A stretch of DNA of 64,000 nt, taken from NCBI GenBank assembly GCA_046348365.1, contig JAXMEL010000002.1, forward strand, positions 248,001 to 312,000, read 5' to 3'. This document shows positions 51,258 through 60,218 of the stretch, piece by piece. Origin of the DNA: JAEUPI01 sp046348365. GTDB lineage: Bacteria; Pseudomonadota; Gammaproteobacteria; Burkholderiales; Burkholderiaceae_C. The notes beneath the pieces are model-generated. The model was not told where the DNA came from. It saw only the letters and a list, made by a program, of their open reading frames with translations, and ran no database searches. The stretch's first letter is position 1. The number at the start of each line of letters is the position of its first letter. Made by a program: the position numbers and the translations under genes.

Positions 51258-51896
51258 ATGACCGACACTCAGAATTCCGCTCCGGGTCCGGCGTCGCCAC
51301 GCAGGGGCCTGTGGCAACGGCTGAAGCAGCCGCCGAAGTGCTCGACGCTGAGCATGGCCGTCGGCGGCGTGATCGGCGGCATCGTGATCTGGGGCGCGCT
51401 CAACACCGGCATGGAGTGGACCAACCGCTCGGAGTTCTGCCTCTCGTGCCACGAGATGAAGATCCCGTACGACGAGCTGCAGAAGACGGTGCACTTCAAG
51501 AACCGCTCGGGCACCACGGTGACCTGCGCCGACTGCCACGTGGCCAGCAGCAAGACGCCGCTGGACTACGCACGCAAGTCGACGATGAAGCTGCTCGCCG
51601 CGCGCGACGTGATCGGGCACATCCGCGGCACGGTCGACACGCCCGAGAAGTTCGAGGCGCACCGTTTCGAGATGGCGCAGCGCGTGTGGGCGCGCATGAA
51701 GGAGACCGATTCGCGCGAGTGCCGCAACTGCCACGACTTCAAGACCATGGATGCCGCCAAGCAGAAGGACCGTTCGGTGGTCAAGCACGAGGGCGCCATC
51801 GAGGACAACAAGACCTGCATCGACTGCCACAAGGGCATCGCGCACAAGCCCGTCCACCAGAAGCTCGAGCAGCAGGGCTCGGGCGACAAGTCCTGA
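51258..51896 (+). CDS. NapC/NirT-family tetrahaem quinol dehydrogenase
   Basis: 212 residues with one N-terminal membrane helix (MAVGGVIGGIVIWGALNTG) and four CXXCH sites (CLSCH, CADCH, CRNCH, CIDCH). NapC/NirT proteins exchange electrons between quinol and periplasmic cytochromes. It heads an operon with an EBDH-like haem protein and fccAB, so it may link FccAB to the quinone pool. The upstream region 51000-51257 is non-coding; it includes CTACCC then AATGG at 51137-51148, a weak relative of the motif at 41513. Confidence 0.88.
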   Translation: MTDTQNSAPGPASPRRGLWQRLKQPPKCSTLSMAVGGVIGGIVIWGALNTGMEWTNRSEFCLSCHEMKIPYDELQKTVHFKNRSGTTVTCADCHVASSKTPLDYARKSTMKLLAARDVIGHIRGTVDTPEKFEAHRFEMAQRVWARMKETDSRECRNCHDFKTMDAAKQKDRSVVKHEGAIEDNKTCIDCHKGIAHKPVHQKLEQQGSGDKS

Positions 51897-51922
51897 TCGA
51901 GCCGACCGAAGGGAGACGATCG

Positions 51923-52831
51923 ATGTACGCCAGAGCCCTATTCGTCGCCGCGCTGGCCGCCGCCGCCGGGGCGGCCGCTGCGGCGCCGCCCGACTGGAGC
52001 AAGGTGCCGCCGCGCAAGATGACGCTGTTCTACCCCGGCCAAGCCAACCTGGAATGGGTGATGAACAAGGCCGACCATTCCGCGGTGCCCGACATCGTCG
52101 ACAAGAAGCGCAGCTGCGCCAAGTGCCACGAGGGCGACGCCAAGGAGGTCGGCGACAACATCGTCGCCGGCAAGCCGGTGGGCAGCTCCAAGACCGTGCT
52201 CGAACCCACGCCGCCGGCGGGCAAGCCGGGTTCGCTGCCGATCACCTTCCAGGCCGCGCACGACGGCAACCGCATCTACTTCCGCTTCGAGTGGACGCCG
52301 CCGAAGGCCGGCACCAAGAAGATGGACGAGAAGAACGAAGTCAAGCTGACGATGATGTTCGACGGCGGCGGCACCGTCGACGGCGCCAACCTCAACGGCT
52401 GCTGGAGCACCTGCCACGCCGACCTGCGCACCATGAAGCAGGCCAAGGACGACAAGAAGACCAAGTACATCAAGGGCGCCGACATGGCCTCGGGCAAGTT
52501 CATGGACCTGATCCAGTTTCGCAGCGGCAAGGGCGAGAAGCCGGTCGACGGCCATGTCAGCGATGCGCGCCATCTCGAAGGCGGCAAGAGCCTGCTCAAG
52601 GCCGAGGGCAAGAAGGAGGGCAACGGCTGGGTCGTGACCTTCGAGCGCGAGCTCGCCGGCAAGGGCCCGGGCGACCACACCATCGCGCCCGACAAGATCT
52701 ACAACTTCGGCATCGCGATCCACGAGGACCACACCGACGCGCGCTTCCACTACGTCTCGCTCGGCTACCAGTTCGGGCTCGACAAGGCCGTCCCCGAGGT
52801 CAAGAACCACATCAACGTCGTCAAGCAGTGA
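51923..52831 (+). CDS. Ethylbenzene-dehydrogenase-like haem protein with c-type haem site
   Basis: 302 residues, signal peptide (ALFVAALAAAAGAAAAA). A CAKCH haem site lies at about residue 72 and an unusual CWSTCH (CX3CH) near 175 inside an EBDH gamma/DOMON-like beta domain (RIYFRFEWTPPK, GIAIHEDHTDARFHYVSLGYQFG). Similar proteins accompany multihaem cytochromes as periplasmic carriers. Gene is between napC-like and fccA, with a gaagggagacg site. Confidence 0.78.
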   Translation: MYARALFVAALAAAAGAAAAAPPDWSKVPPRKMTLFYPGQANLEWVMNKADHSAVPDIVDKKRSCAKCHEGDAKEVGDNIVAGKPVGSSKTVLEPTPPAGKPGSLPITFQAAHDGNRIYFRFEWTPPKAGTKKMDEKNEVKLTMMFDGGGTVDGANLNGCWSTCHADLRTMKQAKDDKKTKYIKGADMASGKFMDLIQFRSGKGEKPVDGHVSDARHLEGGKSLLKAEGKKEGNGWVVTFERELAGKGPGDHTIAPDKIYNFGIAIHEDHTDARFHYVSLGYQFGLDKAVPEVKNHINVVKQ

Positions 52832-52856
52832 ACGCCATCCGAGAAACGGAGAACCC

Positions 52857-53447
52857 ATGAAGATGCATCCGACCCCATCGAGTCTCGCCGGCATCGTCGC
52901 CGGTGCCTGCATCGTCGCCTCCGGCGCCGCGCTGGCGGCACCGCCGAGCGCCGAGATGCTGGCGCATGCCTGCGCCGGCTGCCACGGCACCGGCGGCGGC
53001 AGCGCCGGGCCGTCGATGCCGAGCCTGGCCAGCCAGTCGAAGACGGCGATCGTCGAGGCGATGAAGAAGTTCAAGAGCGGCGACCGCCCGTCGACCGTGA
53101 TGGGGCGGCTGGCCAAGGGCTACAGCGACGCCGAGATCGACGCGCTGGGCAACTTCTTCTCGAAGCAGAAGTTCCACGCCACCAGCCAGACGGTCGACAA
53201 GGCCAAGGCGGCGCGCGGCGCCAGCCTGCAGGAGGCCAACTGCTCGCGCTGCCACCTCGACGAAGGCAAGGACGGCAAGGACGACACGCCGGTGATGGCC
53301 AGCCAGTGGCTGCCGTACCTGCAGATGCAGATGGCGCTGTACCTCACCGGCAAGCGCAAGATGCCCGAGAAGATGGAAGAGAAGGTCAAGCCGATGTCGA
53401 CCGACGACCTCGAGGCGTTGCTGCACTTCTACGCCAGCCAGAAATAG
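52857..53447 (+). CDS. fccA: FccA, dihaem cytochrome c of flavocytochrome c sulfide dehydrogenase
   Basis: 196 residues, signal peptide and two c-type haem domains with CAGCH (about residue 39) and CSRCH (about 125), size and layout as in Allochromatium FccA. It accepts electrons from the FccB flavin in the periplasm. Immediately precedes fccB (15 bases) in the same operon. A cytochrome c4 identity is the alternative, made unlikely by that neighbour. Confidence 0.88.
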   Translation: MKMHPTPSSLAGIVAGACIVASGAALAAPPSAEMLAHACAGCHGTGGGSAGPSMPSLASQSKTAIVEAMKKFKSGDRPSTVMGRLAKGYSDAEIDALGNFFSKQKFHATSQTVDKAKAARGASLQEANCSRCHLDEGKDGKDDTPVMASQWLPYLQMQMALYLTGKRKMPEKMEEKVKPMSTDDLEALLHFYASQK

Positions 53448-53462
53448 ACGGAGCACACGACG

Positions 53463-54773
53463 ATGACACTCAACCGCAGAACCTTTCTCGAGATCGTCGG
53501 CGGCGCATCGGGCGCCATGCTTGCCGGCTGCGCGGGCCCGCAGGCGCCGATGGTGGGCGCCGGCAGCGCCGGCGAGCTGATGCCGCTGGGCACCGCGCGC
53601 CGCGTGGTGGTGGTCGGCGGCGGCTACGGCGGCACGATCGCCGCCAAGTACATCCGCATGGCCGACCCGTCGGTGGAGGTCGTGCTCGTCGAGCGCGACG
53701 ACCACTTCATCTCGTGCCCGTTCAGCAATCTGTACATCGGCGGCATCCTGAAGGATCTGTCGCCGCTGACGATCCGCTACGACAAGCTCGTCGCCAACCA
53801 CGGCATCAAGCTGGTGCAGGCCGAGGCCACCGAGATCGACCCGGCGGCGCAGACGCTGGTCACGTCGAAGGGCCGCCTGCGCTACACGCGGCTGATCCTG
53901 TCGCCCGGCATCGACTTCCGCCTCGAGGAGGTGGCCGGCTACGACGCCGCGGCGATGGAACGCATCCCGCATGCCTGGAAGGCCGGCGCGCAGACGCTGC
54001 TGCTCAAGCGCCAGCTCGACGCGATGAAGGACGGCGGCACGGTGGTGATGACGGTGCCGCTGACGCCGTACCGCTGCCCGCCCGGCCCGTACGAGCGCGC
54101 CAACATGATCGCGTTCTACCTGAAGAACAACAAGCCGAAGTCCAAGCTGATCATGCTCGACGCCAACCCCGACGTGACCTCGAAGGGGCCGCTGTTCAAG
54201 AAGGGCTGGCAGGACAACTACGCCGGCCTGTTCGAGTACCGCGCGGCCAAGAAGGTCACCGAGGTCGACGCCAAGGGCATGTCGGTCAGCGTCGAAGGGC
54301 TTGAGACCGTCAAGGGCGACGTGATCAACGTCGTGCCGCCGCAGCGTGCCGGGCGCATCGCGCTGGCCGCCGGGCTGGGCGGCCAGCCGAAGAACTGGTG
54401 CCCGATCGATCCGAACACCTTCGAGTCGACGGTGCACAAGGGCATCCACATCGTCGGCGATGCCTGCATCGCCGGCGCGATGCCCAAGTCGGGCTACTCG
54501 GCCAACTCCGAGGCCAAGGTGTGCGCGGCCAACGTGGTGGCGCTGCTCAACGGCCGCGAGACGATCGAGATGTCGGGCATCAACACCTGCTACAGCTACA
54601 TCAACGACAAGGAGGCGGTCAGCGTGGCCGGCGTCTACAAGGCCCAGGGCGGCGCGATCGTGGCGGTGCCGAACTCCGGCGGCGTGTCGCCGGCCGACTT
54701 CTCCAGCACACGCGCCGAGGCGGTGTACGCCGACAGCTGGCTGCGCAACATCCTGACCGAGATGTCGAGCTGA
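53463..54773 (+). CDS. fccB: FccB, flavoprotein of sulfide dehydrogenase, Tat signal with lipobox
   Basis: 436 residues. Tat motif (NRRTFLEIV) followed by LAGC, which looks like a lipobox; FAD motif RVVVVGGGYGGTIAAKYI; active-site disulfide candidates Cys205 (YRCPPGPYERA) and Cys376 (NTCYSYIND), as in known FCSD. It oxidises sulfide to sulfane sulfur in the periplasm with covalently bound FAD. Membrane attachment through a lipid would be unusual for FccB. Confidence 0.92.
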   Translation: MTLNRRTFLEIVGGASGAMLAGCAGPQAPMVGAGSAGELMPLGTARRVVVVGGGYGGTIAAKYIRMADPSVEVVLVERDDHFISCPFSNLYIGGILKDLSPLTIRYDKLVANHGIKLVQAEATEIDPAAQTLVTSKGRLRYTRLILSPGIDFRLEEVAGYDAAAMERIPHAWKAGAQTLLLKRQLDAMKDGGTVVMTVPLTPYRCPPGPYERANMIAFYLKNNKPKSKLIMLDANPDVTSKGPLFKKGWQDNYAGLFEYRAAKKVTEVDAKGMSVSVEGLETVKGDVINVVPPQRAGRIALAAGLGGQPKNWCPIDPNTFESTVHKGIHIVGDACIAGAMPKSGYSANSEAKVCAANVVALLNGRETIEMSGINTCYSYINDKEAVSVAGVYKAQGGAIVAVPNSGGVSPADFSSTRAEAVYADSWLRNILTEMSS

Positions 54774-54847
54774 GGCTACCCGGATGGGCTATCGGCCCAC
54801 CCCCCATGGCGGTAATAGACGTGCGCGTCGGCCTCGCCGGTAATAGC
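54774..54847 (+). promoter_or_regulatory. Operator-like motif B upstream of tusA-dsrE2
   Basis: Non-coding stretch with GGCTACC at 54774-54780, GGGCTATCGG at 54786-54795, CGGTAATAG at 54810-54818 and CCGGTAATAGCC at 54838-54849. The middle pair matches motif C at 61132-61163 almost base for base, apart from the C-rich spacer. Probably a promoter/operator for tusA-dsrE2-yeeE; no -35/-10 is obvious in this GC background. Nothing else is seen in 54850-54939. Confidence 0.5.
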
Positions 54848-54939
54848 CGCCAACCCTGGGGTCCGCGCACCATGGCTTGACGCGCGCGTGCGCCGCCGGC
54901 GCGCGCGCGGCGGGCCGATTTCGAACGGAGACCACTCGC

Positions 54940-55167
54940 ATGAACTACGACAAGGAATTCGACGCCTCGGGCCTGTCGTGCCCGCTGCCGATCGTGAAGA
55001 CCAAGAAGTCGCTCGCCGACATGGCCTCGGGCCAGGTGCTGCGCGTGGTGGCCACCGACCCGGGCTCGGTGGCCGACATGCAGGCCTTCACCGAGACCAC
55101 CGGCCACACGCTGCTCGCCACCACCAACGAGGGCGGCAAGCATGTGTTCCTGATCCGCAAGGCCTGA
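54940..55167 (+). CDS. tusA: TusA sulfur carrier
   Basis: 75-residue TusA with the CPxP motif (SGLSCPLPIVKTKKSL) and standard C-terminal half. It carries sulfane sulfur as a Cys-persulfide to DsrEFH. Linked to dsrE2 and a YeeE gene, a grouping known from sulfur oxidisers. Ribosome binding site acggagac. Confidence 0.93.
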   Translation: MNYDKEFDASGLSCPLPIVKTKKSLADMASGQVLRVVATDPGSVADMQAFTETTGHTLLATTNEGGKHVFLIRKA

Positions 55168-55228
55168 TCGGCCGACAACCCCGTCGCGGCCGGCACGCGG
55201 CCGCGCATCGCTGACGCAAGGAGTGGCC

Positions 55229-55699
55229 ATGGCCGGCAAGAAGATGGCGATCATCGCCTCCAAGGGTGCGCTCGACATGGCGTACCCGCCGCTGATCCTC
55301 GCCTCCACCGCCGCCGCGCTCGGCTGGGAGGTGCAGATCTTCTTCACCTTCTACGGCCTGCAGATGCTGCGCAAGGATCTGTCGGGCATCGCGATCAGCC
55401 CGCTGGCCAACCCGGCGATGCCGATGCCGATGCCGATGCCGGTGATCGTCTCGGTGCTGCCGGGCATGGAGGCCATGGCCACCTCGATGATGAAGGCCAA
55501 GCTCGAGAAGAAGGGCGTGGCCTCGCTGGAGGAGCTGCGCTCGCTGTGCCTGGAGTCCGACGTCAAGATGATCGCCTGCCAGATGACGGTCGACCTGTTC
55601 GAGTTCGACAAGGCCGAGTTCATCGACGGCATCGAGTACGGCGGCGCGGCGACCTTCCTCAAGTTCGCCGGCGAAACCGACGTCTGCCTGTTCGTCTGA
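55229..55699 (+). CDS. dsrE2: DsrE2-type sulfurtransferase
   Basis: 156 residues from ATG 55229 with an aaggag site six bases upstream; GTG 55223 would overlap that site. DsrE2 traits: AIIASKGALDMAYPPLILASTAAA, the Pro-Met run AMPMPMPMPV and LPGMEAMATSMMK, plus conserved cysteine in MIACQMTVDLF. DsrE2 is a membrane-associated partner of TusA in sulfane transfer toward Dsr. Confidence 0.9.
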   Translation: MAGKKMAIIASKGALDMAYPPLILASTAAALGWEVQIFFTFYGLQMLRKDLSGIAISPLANPAMPMPMPMPVIVSVLPGMEAMATSMMKAKLEKKGVASLEELRSLCLESDVKMIACQMTVDLFEFDKAEFIDGIEYGGAATFLKFAGETDVCLFV

Positions 55700-55708
55700 G
55701 CGGCCGCC

Positions 55709-56833
55709 TTGGCAGCCGGCGCCGCATCGCTCGCCACGGTGGTCGTGTGGGGCGGCTTCGCCGTCGCCTTCGCGTTCGGCGCGGTGGCGGCGCGCACCAA
55801 CTTCTGCACCATGGGTGCGCTGTCGGACATCGTCAACATGGGCCATTGGGGCCGCATGCGCATGTGGCTGCTGGCCATGGCGGTGGCCATCGTGGGCGCC
55901 GGCGCGCTGGCGCTGGCCGGGCAGTTCGATCTGAGCAAGGCGGTGATGCAGCGGCCGGTGCTGCCGTGGCTGTCGCTGCTGCTGGGCGGCCTCGCCTTCG
56001 GCGTCGGCATGACGCTGGCCGGCGGATGCGCCAACAAGAACCTGATCCGCGTCGGCGGCGGCAGCGTGCGCTCGCTGGTGGTGCTGGTGTTCGTGGCCGT
56101 GGCGTCGTACATGACGCTCAAGGGCCTGTTCGGGCAATGGCGTGCGAGCTGGCTCGACCCGGTGTCGATCAACCTCGGCACGCTGGGCTGGAAGGACCAG
56201 AGCCTCGCCACCGCGCTGGCCCACGCCACCGGCGCGGCGCCGAAGACGGCCACCATCGCGGCGATCGCCGTGATCGCGCTCGCGCTGCTGGCCTTCGTGT
56301 TCAAGGACCAGCGCTTCCGCGCCAACGGCGTGCAGATCGCCGGCGGCGTGTTGCTCGGCGCGCTGGTGGTGGCCGGCTGGTACGTCACCGGCCACCTGGG
56401 CTACGGCGAGAACCCCGAGACGCTGGAAGACACCTTCTTCGCCACCAACTCGCACACCATCGAGTCGATGAGCTTCGTCGGCCCGCTCGCCTATTCGCTG
56501 GAGCTGCTGCTGCTGTGGACCGACCAGTCGCTGCACATGAGCTTCGGCATCGCCAGCGTGATCGGCGTCGTGCTGGGTTCGCTGGCGTGGGCGCTGTGGT
56601 CGCGCAGCTTCCGCTGGGAGGGCTTCGCGTCGCTCGCCGACCTGCGCAACCAGCTCGTCGGCGCGCTGCTGATGGGCTTCGGCGGCGTGACCTCGCTCGG
56701 CTGCACGATCGGCCAGGGCCTGAGCGGCGTGTCGACGCTGGCGCTGGGATCCTTCATCGCGCTCGCCGGCATCATCGCCGGATCGGTGGCGACGCTGAAG
56801 CTCATGCTCTGGCAGGCCGAGCGCGCGGCCTGA
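55709..56833 (+). CDS. YeeE/YedE-family transporter (second copy)
   Basis: 374 residues if the TTG at 55709 is the start; no ATG or GTG nearby gives the first helix with a better site. About nine helices. Family cysteine motifs: AARTNFCTMGALSDIV, GMTLAGGCANKNLIRVGGG and GGVTSLGCTIGQGLSG. Expected to move thiosulfate or sulfane sulfur in concert with TusA and DsrE2. Ends 21 bases before the converging soxB end. Confidence 0.85.
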   Translation: MAAGAASLATVVVWGGFAVAFAFGAVAARTNFCTMGALSDIVNMGHWGRMRMWLLAMAVAIVGAGALALAGQFDLSKAVMQRPVLPWLSLLLGGLAFGVGMTLAGGCANKNLIRVGGGSVRSLVVLVFVAVASYMTLKGLFGQWRASWLDPVSINLGTLGWKDQSLATALAHATGAAPKTATIAAIAVIALALLAFVFKDQRFRANGVQIAGGVLLGALVVAGWYVTGHLGYGENPETLEDTFFATNSHTIESMSFVGPLAYSLELLLLWTDQSLHMSFGIASVIGVVLGSLAWALWSRSFRWEGFASLADLRNQLVGALLMGFGGVTSLGCTIGQGLSGVSTLALGSFIALAGIIAGSVATLKLMLWQAERAA

Positions 56834-56854
56834 GCGCGCGCTGCCCAGGTGCTG

Positions 56855-58606
56855 TCACCCGGTCGCGATGCCGGCGTTGCCAGCCATGCCCACCAGCTTG
56901 GGCGTGTTGATGCGGCGCGACGCCACGCGGGCGCCCTGGTGCCGCAGCCAGGCCTCGACCACCTCCCACACCGGCTTGACGCCCGGCGCGTTCTTCGCGT
57001 CCTCGGCCACCGGCGCCCAGCCGGCCACCTTGTAGGTCTTGCCGGCCTCGACGGGCTTGTCGGCGAGGCGCATGTCGCTGATGCGCGAGCCCGCCTTCGC
57101 GTTCGGATCGATCGTGTAGCCGAGGCCGCCCACGCGCACCATGTCGCCGCCCTGCTGGTAGTACGGGTCGGGGTTGAACAGGTTGTCGGCCACGTCTTCG
57201 AGCACGGTCTTGATCGTCTCGCCGCTCATCGTCGTGAGCGTGGCATACGGGTAGGTGATGGCGAGCTGGTCCATCAGCAGCTCGCGCGTGATGGCCTCGC
57301 CGGGCAGCAGGCTGGTGCCCCAGCGAAAGCCGGGCGAGAACGCGATGTCGGCCCCTTGCACCTCGATCAGCGCATCGCAGATCAGCTGGTCCCAGCTGCC
57401 GTTGAAATTGCCGCGGCGGTAGAGAAGACCTTCGGTGACGGCGAGCTTCTCGTCGAGCCTGGCGGCATGCGGCGCGCGCAGCTTGGTGATCAGCGCCTGC
57501 ATCGCCGCATCGGGCACGAGCGCATCGGAGAACACCGGCAGCAGCTTGTAGCGGAAGTCGCTCACCTTGCCGTCGCGCACCTGCAGGTCCATCACGCCGA
57601 GGAACTTGCCGTTGCTGCCGGCGTTGGTGACCAGCGTGGTGCCGCCGGCGTTGGCCACCGGCACCGCCACCGGCACGCCGTCGTGCGTGTGGCCGCCGAA
57701 GATCGCGTCGACGCCGCGCACGCGCGAGGCCATCTTGAGGTCGACGTCCATGCCGTTGTGCGACAGCACGACCACCACCTGCGCGCCCTTGCCGCGCGCC
57801 TCGTCGACCATCTTCTGCAGGTTCGCGTCCTGGATGCCGAACTCCCAGTCGGCGACGAAGTAGCGCGGGTTGGCGATCGGCGTGTACGGGAACGCCTGCC
57901 CGACGATGGCCACCGGCACGCCATTGATCGGGCGGATCACGTAGGGCGCGAACACCGGGTCGCCGAAGTCGAGCGTCTTCACGTTCTGCGCGACGAAGTC
58001 GATGCGGCCCTTGAAGTCGCCCTCGACGATCTGCTTGACGCGCTGCATGCCGTAGGTGAACTCCCAGTGGCCGGTCATCACGTCGACGCCGAGCAGCTTG
58101 CAGGCGTCGACCATGTCCTGCGCGTTGGTCCACAGCGCGAGCGCCGAGCCCTGCCAGGTGTCGCCGCCGTCGAGCAGCAGAGCGCCGGGGCGGCTCGCCC
58201 TGAGCTGCTTGACCAGCGTGGCCAGATGCGCGAAGCCGCCCACCTTGCCGAAGCGGCGCGAGGCCGCGTCGAAATCGAGGTAGGTGTACGCGTGCGCGAG
58301 GTCCGAGCCGGCGGCCAGGCGCGCCGAGCGCAGCAGCCGCTCGCCCACCAGATGCGGCCACTGGCCCTGCATGCTGCCGACGCCCAGGTTGACGCTCGGC
58401 TCGCGAAAGCGGATCGGGTTCAGCTGCGCATGGCAGTCGGTGAAGTGCAGCAGCGACACGGCGCCCGCGCCGGTGAACGACGGCGGCAGGTCGTACAGCG
58501 CGGCCTGGGCGCTGGCCGCGTCGGCGTCGGCCACGCGCGCCAGCGGCAGCCCCGCCGCCGCCGCGGCGGCGAGCATGCGCAGGAACTCGCGCCTAGGCGC
58601 GTGCAT
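56855..58606 (-). CDS. soxB: SoxB, sulfate thiohydrolase
   Basis: 583 residues from ATG 58606 (GTG 58612 also possible). Tat signal (RREFLRMLAAAAAAG). Dimanganese site motifs FTDCHAQL, LDGGDTWQGS, GHWEFTYG, LSHNGMDVD and GGHTHDG are intact. SoxB cleaves the sulfone group from SoxY-bound thiosulfate as sulfate. Last gene of soxYZAXB. Confidence 0.96.
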   Translation of the reverse strand: MHAPRREFLRMLAAAAAAGLPLARVADADAASAQAALYDLPPSFTGAGAVSLLHFTDCHAQLNPIRFREPSVNLGVGSMQGQWPHLVGERLLRSARLAAGSDLAHAYTYLDFDAASRRFGKVGGFAHLATLVKQLRASRPGALLLDGGDTWQGSALALWTNAQDMVDACKLLGVDVMTGHWEFTYGMQRVKQIVEGDFKGRIDFVAQNVKTLDFGDPVFAPYVIRPINGVPVAIVGQAFPYTPIANPRYFVADWEFGIQDANLQKMVDEARGKGAQVVVVLSHNGMDVDLKMASRVRGVDAIFGGHTHDGVPVAVPVANAGGTTLVTNAGSNGKFLGVMDLQVRDGKVSDFRYKLLPVFSDALVPDAAMQALITKLRAPHAARLDEKLAVTEGLLYRRGNFNGSWDQLICDALIEVQGADIAFSPGFRWGTSLLPGEAITRELLMDQLAITYPYATLTTMSGETIKTVLEDVADNLFNPDPYYQQGGDMVRVGGLGYTIDPNAKAGSRISDMRLADKPVEAGKTYKVAGWAPVAEDAKNAPGVKPVWEVVEAWLRHQGARVASRRINTPKLVGMAGNAGIATG

Positions 58607-58618
58607 CGGCACGCCGCT

Positions 58619-59269
58619 TCATCGATTGACCGGCGACGCCGGGTCGAGCAGCAGCGCCATCACGTCGCGCAACTGCTGCTCGTCGAGCAGGCCCAGGTGG
58701 CCGAAGCGCGGCATGTTCGAGCAGGCGGCAAAGGCCCGGCTGTTCCACAGCTTGGCCCAGGTGTACTGCAGCATCGGCGCCGCTGCGGGGTCGGCGGGAT
58801 CCTTCACGCCGCGGGTCTTGCCGTAGTTCCACAGGCTCGGGCCGATGGTGCCGAAGGAGATCTCGGCCTTGTCGATCTGGTGGCAGTTGTAGCAGTTGGC
58901 GCCGTTGTCTTTCGGCTCGGCCGAGGCGTCGGTCCAGGTCATGCCGCGGCCGTTCTGCGCCAGCCGCTCGCCGTTGCGCCAGTCGCCGAGATAGCGGCCG
59001 CCGGTGGGCGGTTTCACGCCGGCCAGCGCCTCGGCCTCGAGGCGTTTGGCCACCTCGGCGCTCGGCGGGTGATCGCTCGAACAGGCCTTCTGGTAGGCGT
59101 CCTGGTTCAGGCGGTCGACCTTGGCGATGCCCTGGTCGCGGAACGACGCCTTGATGACCGCGGCAGCCTGGCGGTCGAGCTCGTCGGGCGACGGCAGGCT
59201 CGTCGTCGCACAGCCGGCCACGGCAGCCACCGCGGCGATCAGGGCACCCAACACACGCGTGCGATGCAT
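58619..59269 (-). CDS. soxX: SoxX, monohaem cytochrome c
   Basis: 216 residues, signal with a lipobox-like AVAGCA, one haem site (CYNCH near residue 140) and later methionine ligand candidates (NMPRFGHLG). SoxAX joins thiosulfate to SoxY. Longer than the smallest SoxX proteins because of an N-terminal helical extension. 12 bases after soxA. Confidence 0.92.
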   Translation of the reverse strand: MHRTRVLGALIAAVAAVAGCATTSLPSPDELDRQAAAVIKASFRDQGIAKVDRLNQDAYQKACSSDHPPSAEVAKRLEAEALAGVKPPTGGRYLGDWRNGERLAQNGRGMTWTDASAEPKDNGANCYNCHQIDKAEISFGTIGPSLWNYGKTRGVKDPADPAAAPMLQYTWAKLWNSRAFAACSNMPRFGHLGLLDEQQLRDVMALLLDPASPVNR

Positions 59270-59283
59270 CTTCGACGCTCCCT

Positions 59284-60081
59284 TCAGCGCTTGATCGCCG
59301 GCGCGATCGACTCGGCGCCCTTGGCGTTGACGCCCATGTAGACACCCAGCGCGATGGTGGCGTCCGATGCGAACGCGGGGTACGGAAAGCGCTGCTGCCG
59401 GAAGCAGTCGTTCAGCCGCAGCTGCATGCTCCACATCTGCCCGTTGCTCACGCGGTAGGCCGGCCAGGCCGCGAAGCCGACGCCGTCGCCGGGGTTCCGG
59501 GTCAGGTTCGGCAGCTCCTGCAGGCGGATGCGCTTGCCCTCGTCGCCGTGGCACGACGCGCACGCGAAGTCGTAGGGCCCGCCGCGGAAGAAGAACACGC
59601 GCTTGCCGATCTCGTACATGCGCCGCTCCTCGGCATGGCCCTGCGGCAGGTTGAAGCGCAGGCCCCGGGAGGCCGCCGCCACGTAGGTGGCCAGCGCGGT
59701 GACGTTCTCCTGCTCGCCGCGGCCGAACGGCGTGCGGGCGATCGCGTCGGCATCGAAACCCTGCAGAACGGCCATGCAGGTCACGAGGCGCGATTCGAGA
59801 TCCTGCACGCGGCCGGTGTCGGCGAAATACCGCGGCAGCTCGACGAAGGCGCCCTTCACCACGCCGGGCCCCTTGCCGAGGTCGCAGCGCTCGAGCGAGG
59901 CGTTCTTCGGACCGCGCTTGGCGGTCCACAAGTCCTCGCCCTTGGCGTCGAAGAGGTCCGACGGATTGCCGTCCTCGAGCATCTTGCGGTATTCGGCGAT
60001 GCCGTCGGCGGTCGACTTCTGGGCCAGCACCGCCGGCGCCGCGAGTGCGCCGGCCGCCAGCAGCAGCAATGCGTGATTCAA
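59284..60081 (-). CDS. soxA: SoxA, thiosulfate-conjugating cytochrome c
   Basis: 265 residues from TTG 60081, chosen because a perfect aaggagac site lies six bases upstream and the signal peptide starts there (NHALLLLAAGALAAPAVLA). One haem site CASCH and the active-site/ligand cysteine in RLNDCFRQQRF. A second N-terminal haem site is missing, as in many single-haem SoxA. The 137-base gap to soxZ contains the stem TGTGCC/GGCACA and may allow separate mRNA processing. Confidence 0.92.
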   Translation of the reverse strand: MNHALLLLAAGALAAPAVLAQKSTADGIAEYRKMLEDGNPSDLFDAKGEDLWTAKRGPKNASLERCDLGKGPGVVKGAFVELPRYFADTGRVQDLESRLVTCMAVLQGFDADAIARTPFGRGEQENVTALATYVAAASRGLRFNLPQGHAEERRMYEIGKRVFFFRGGPYDFACASCHGDEGKRIRLQELPNLTRNPGDGVGFAAWPAYRVSNGQMWSMQLRLNDCFRQQRFPYPAFASDATIALGVYMGVNAKGAESIAPAIKR

Positions 60082-60218
60082 GCCGTGTCTCCTTGTGTTG
60101 TGGTCCGCGGCCGTCGCTCTGCGGCCGGGTGTGCCTCTGCGGGCACAGACTGTGCCAGATGCCAGCCGCGCCGGCGAGGCCGGCGCTCGGCGCCGCCTCG
60201 CTGCCGCGGCGGCGAACC

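Noticed and set aside
55436..55460. Repeat of ATGCCG units as a microsatellite
   Set aside because: It encodes the Met-Pro run typical of DsrE2 proteins, so it is ordinary coding sequence.
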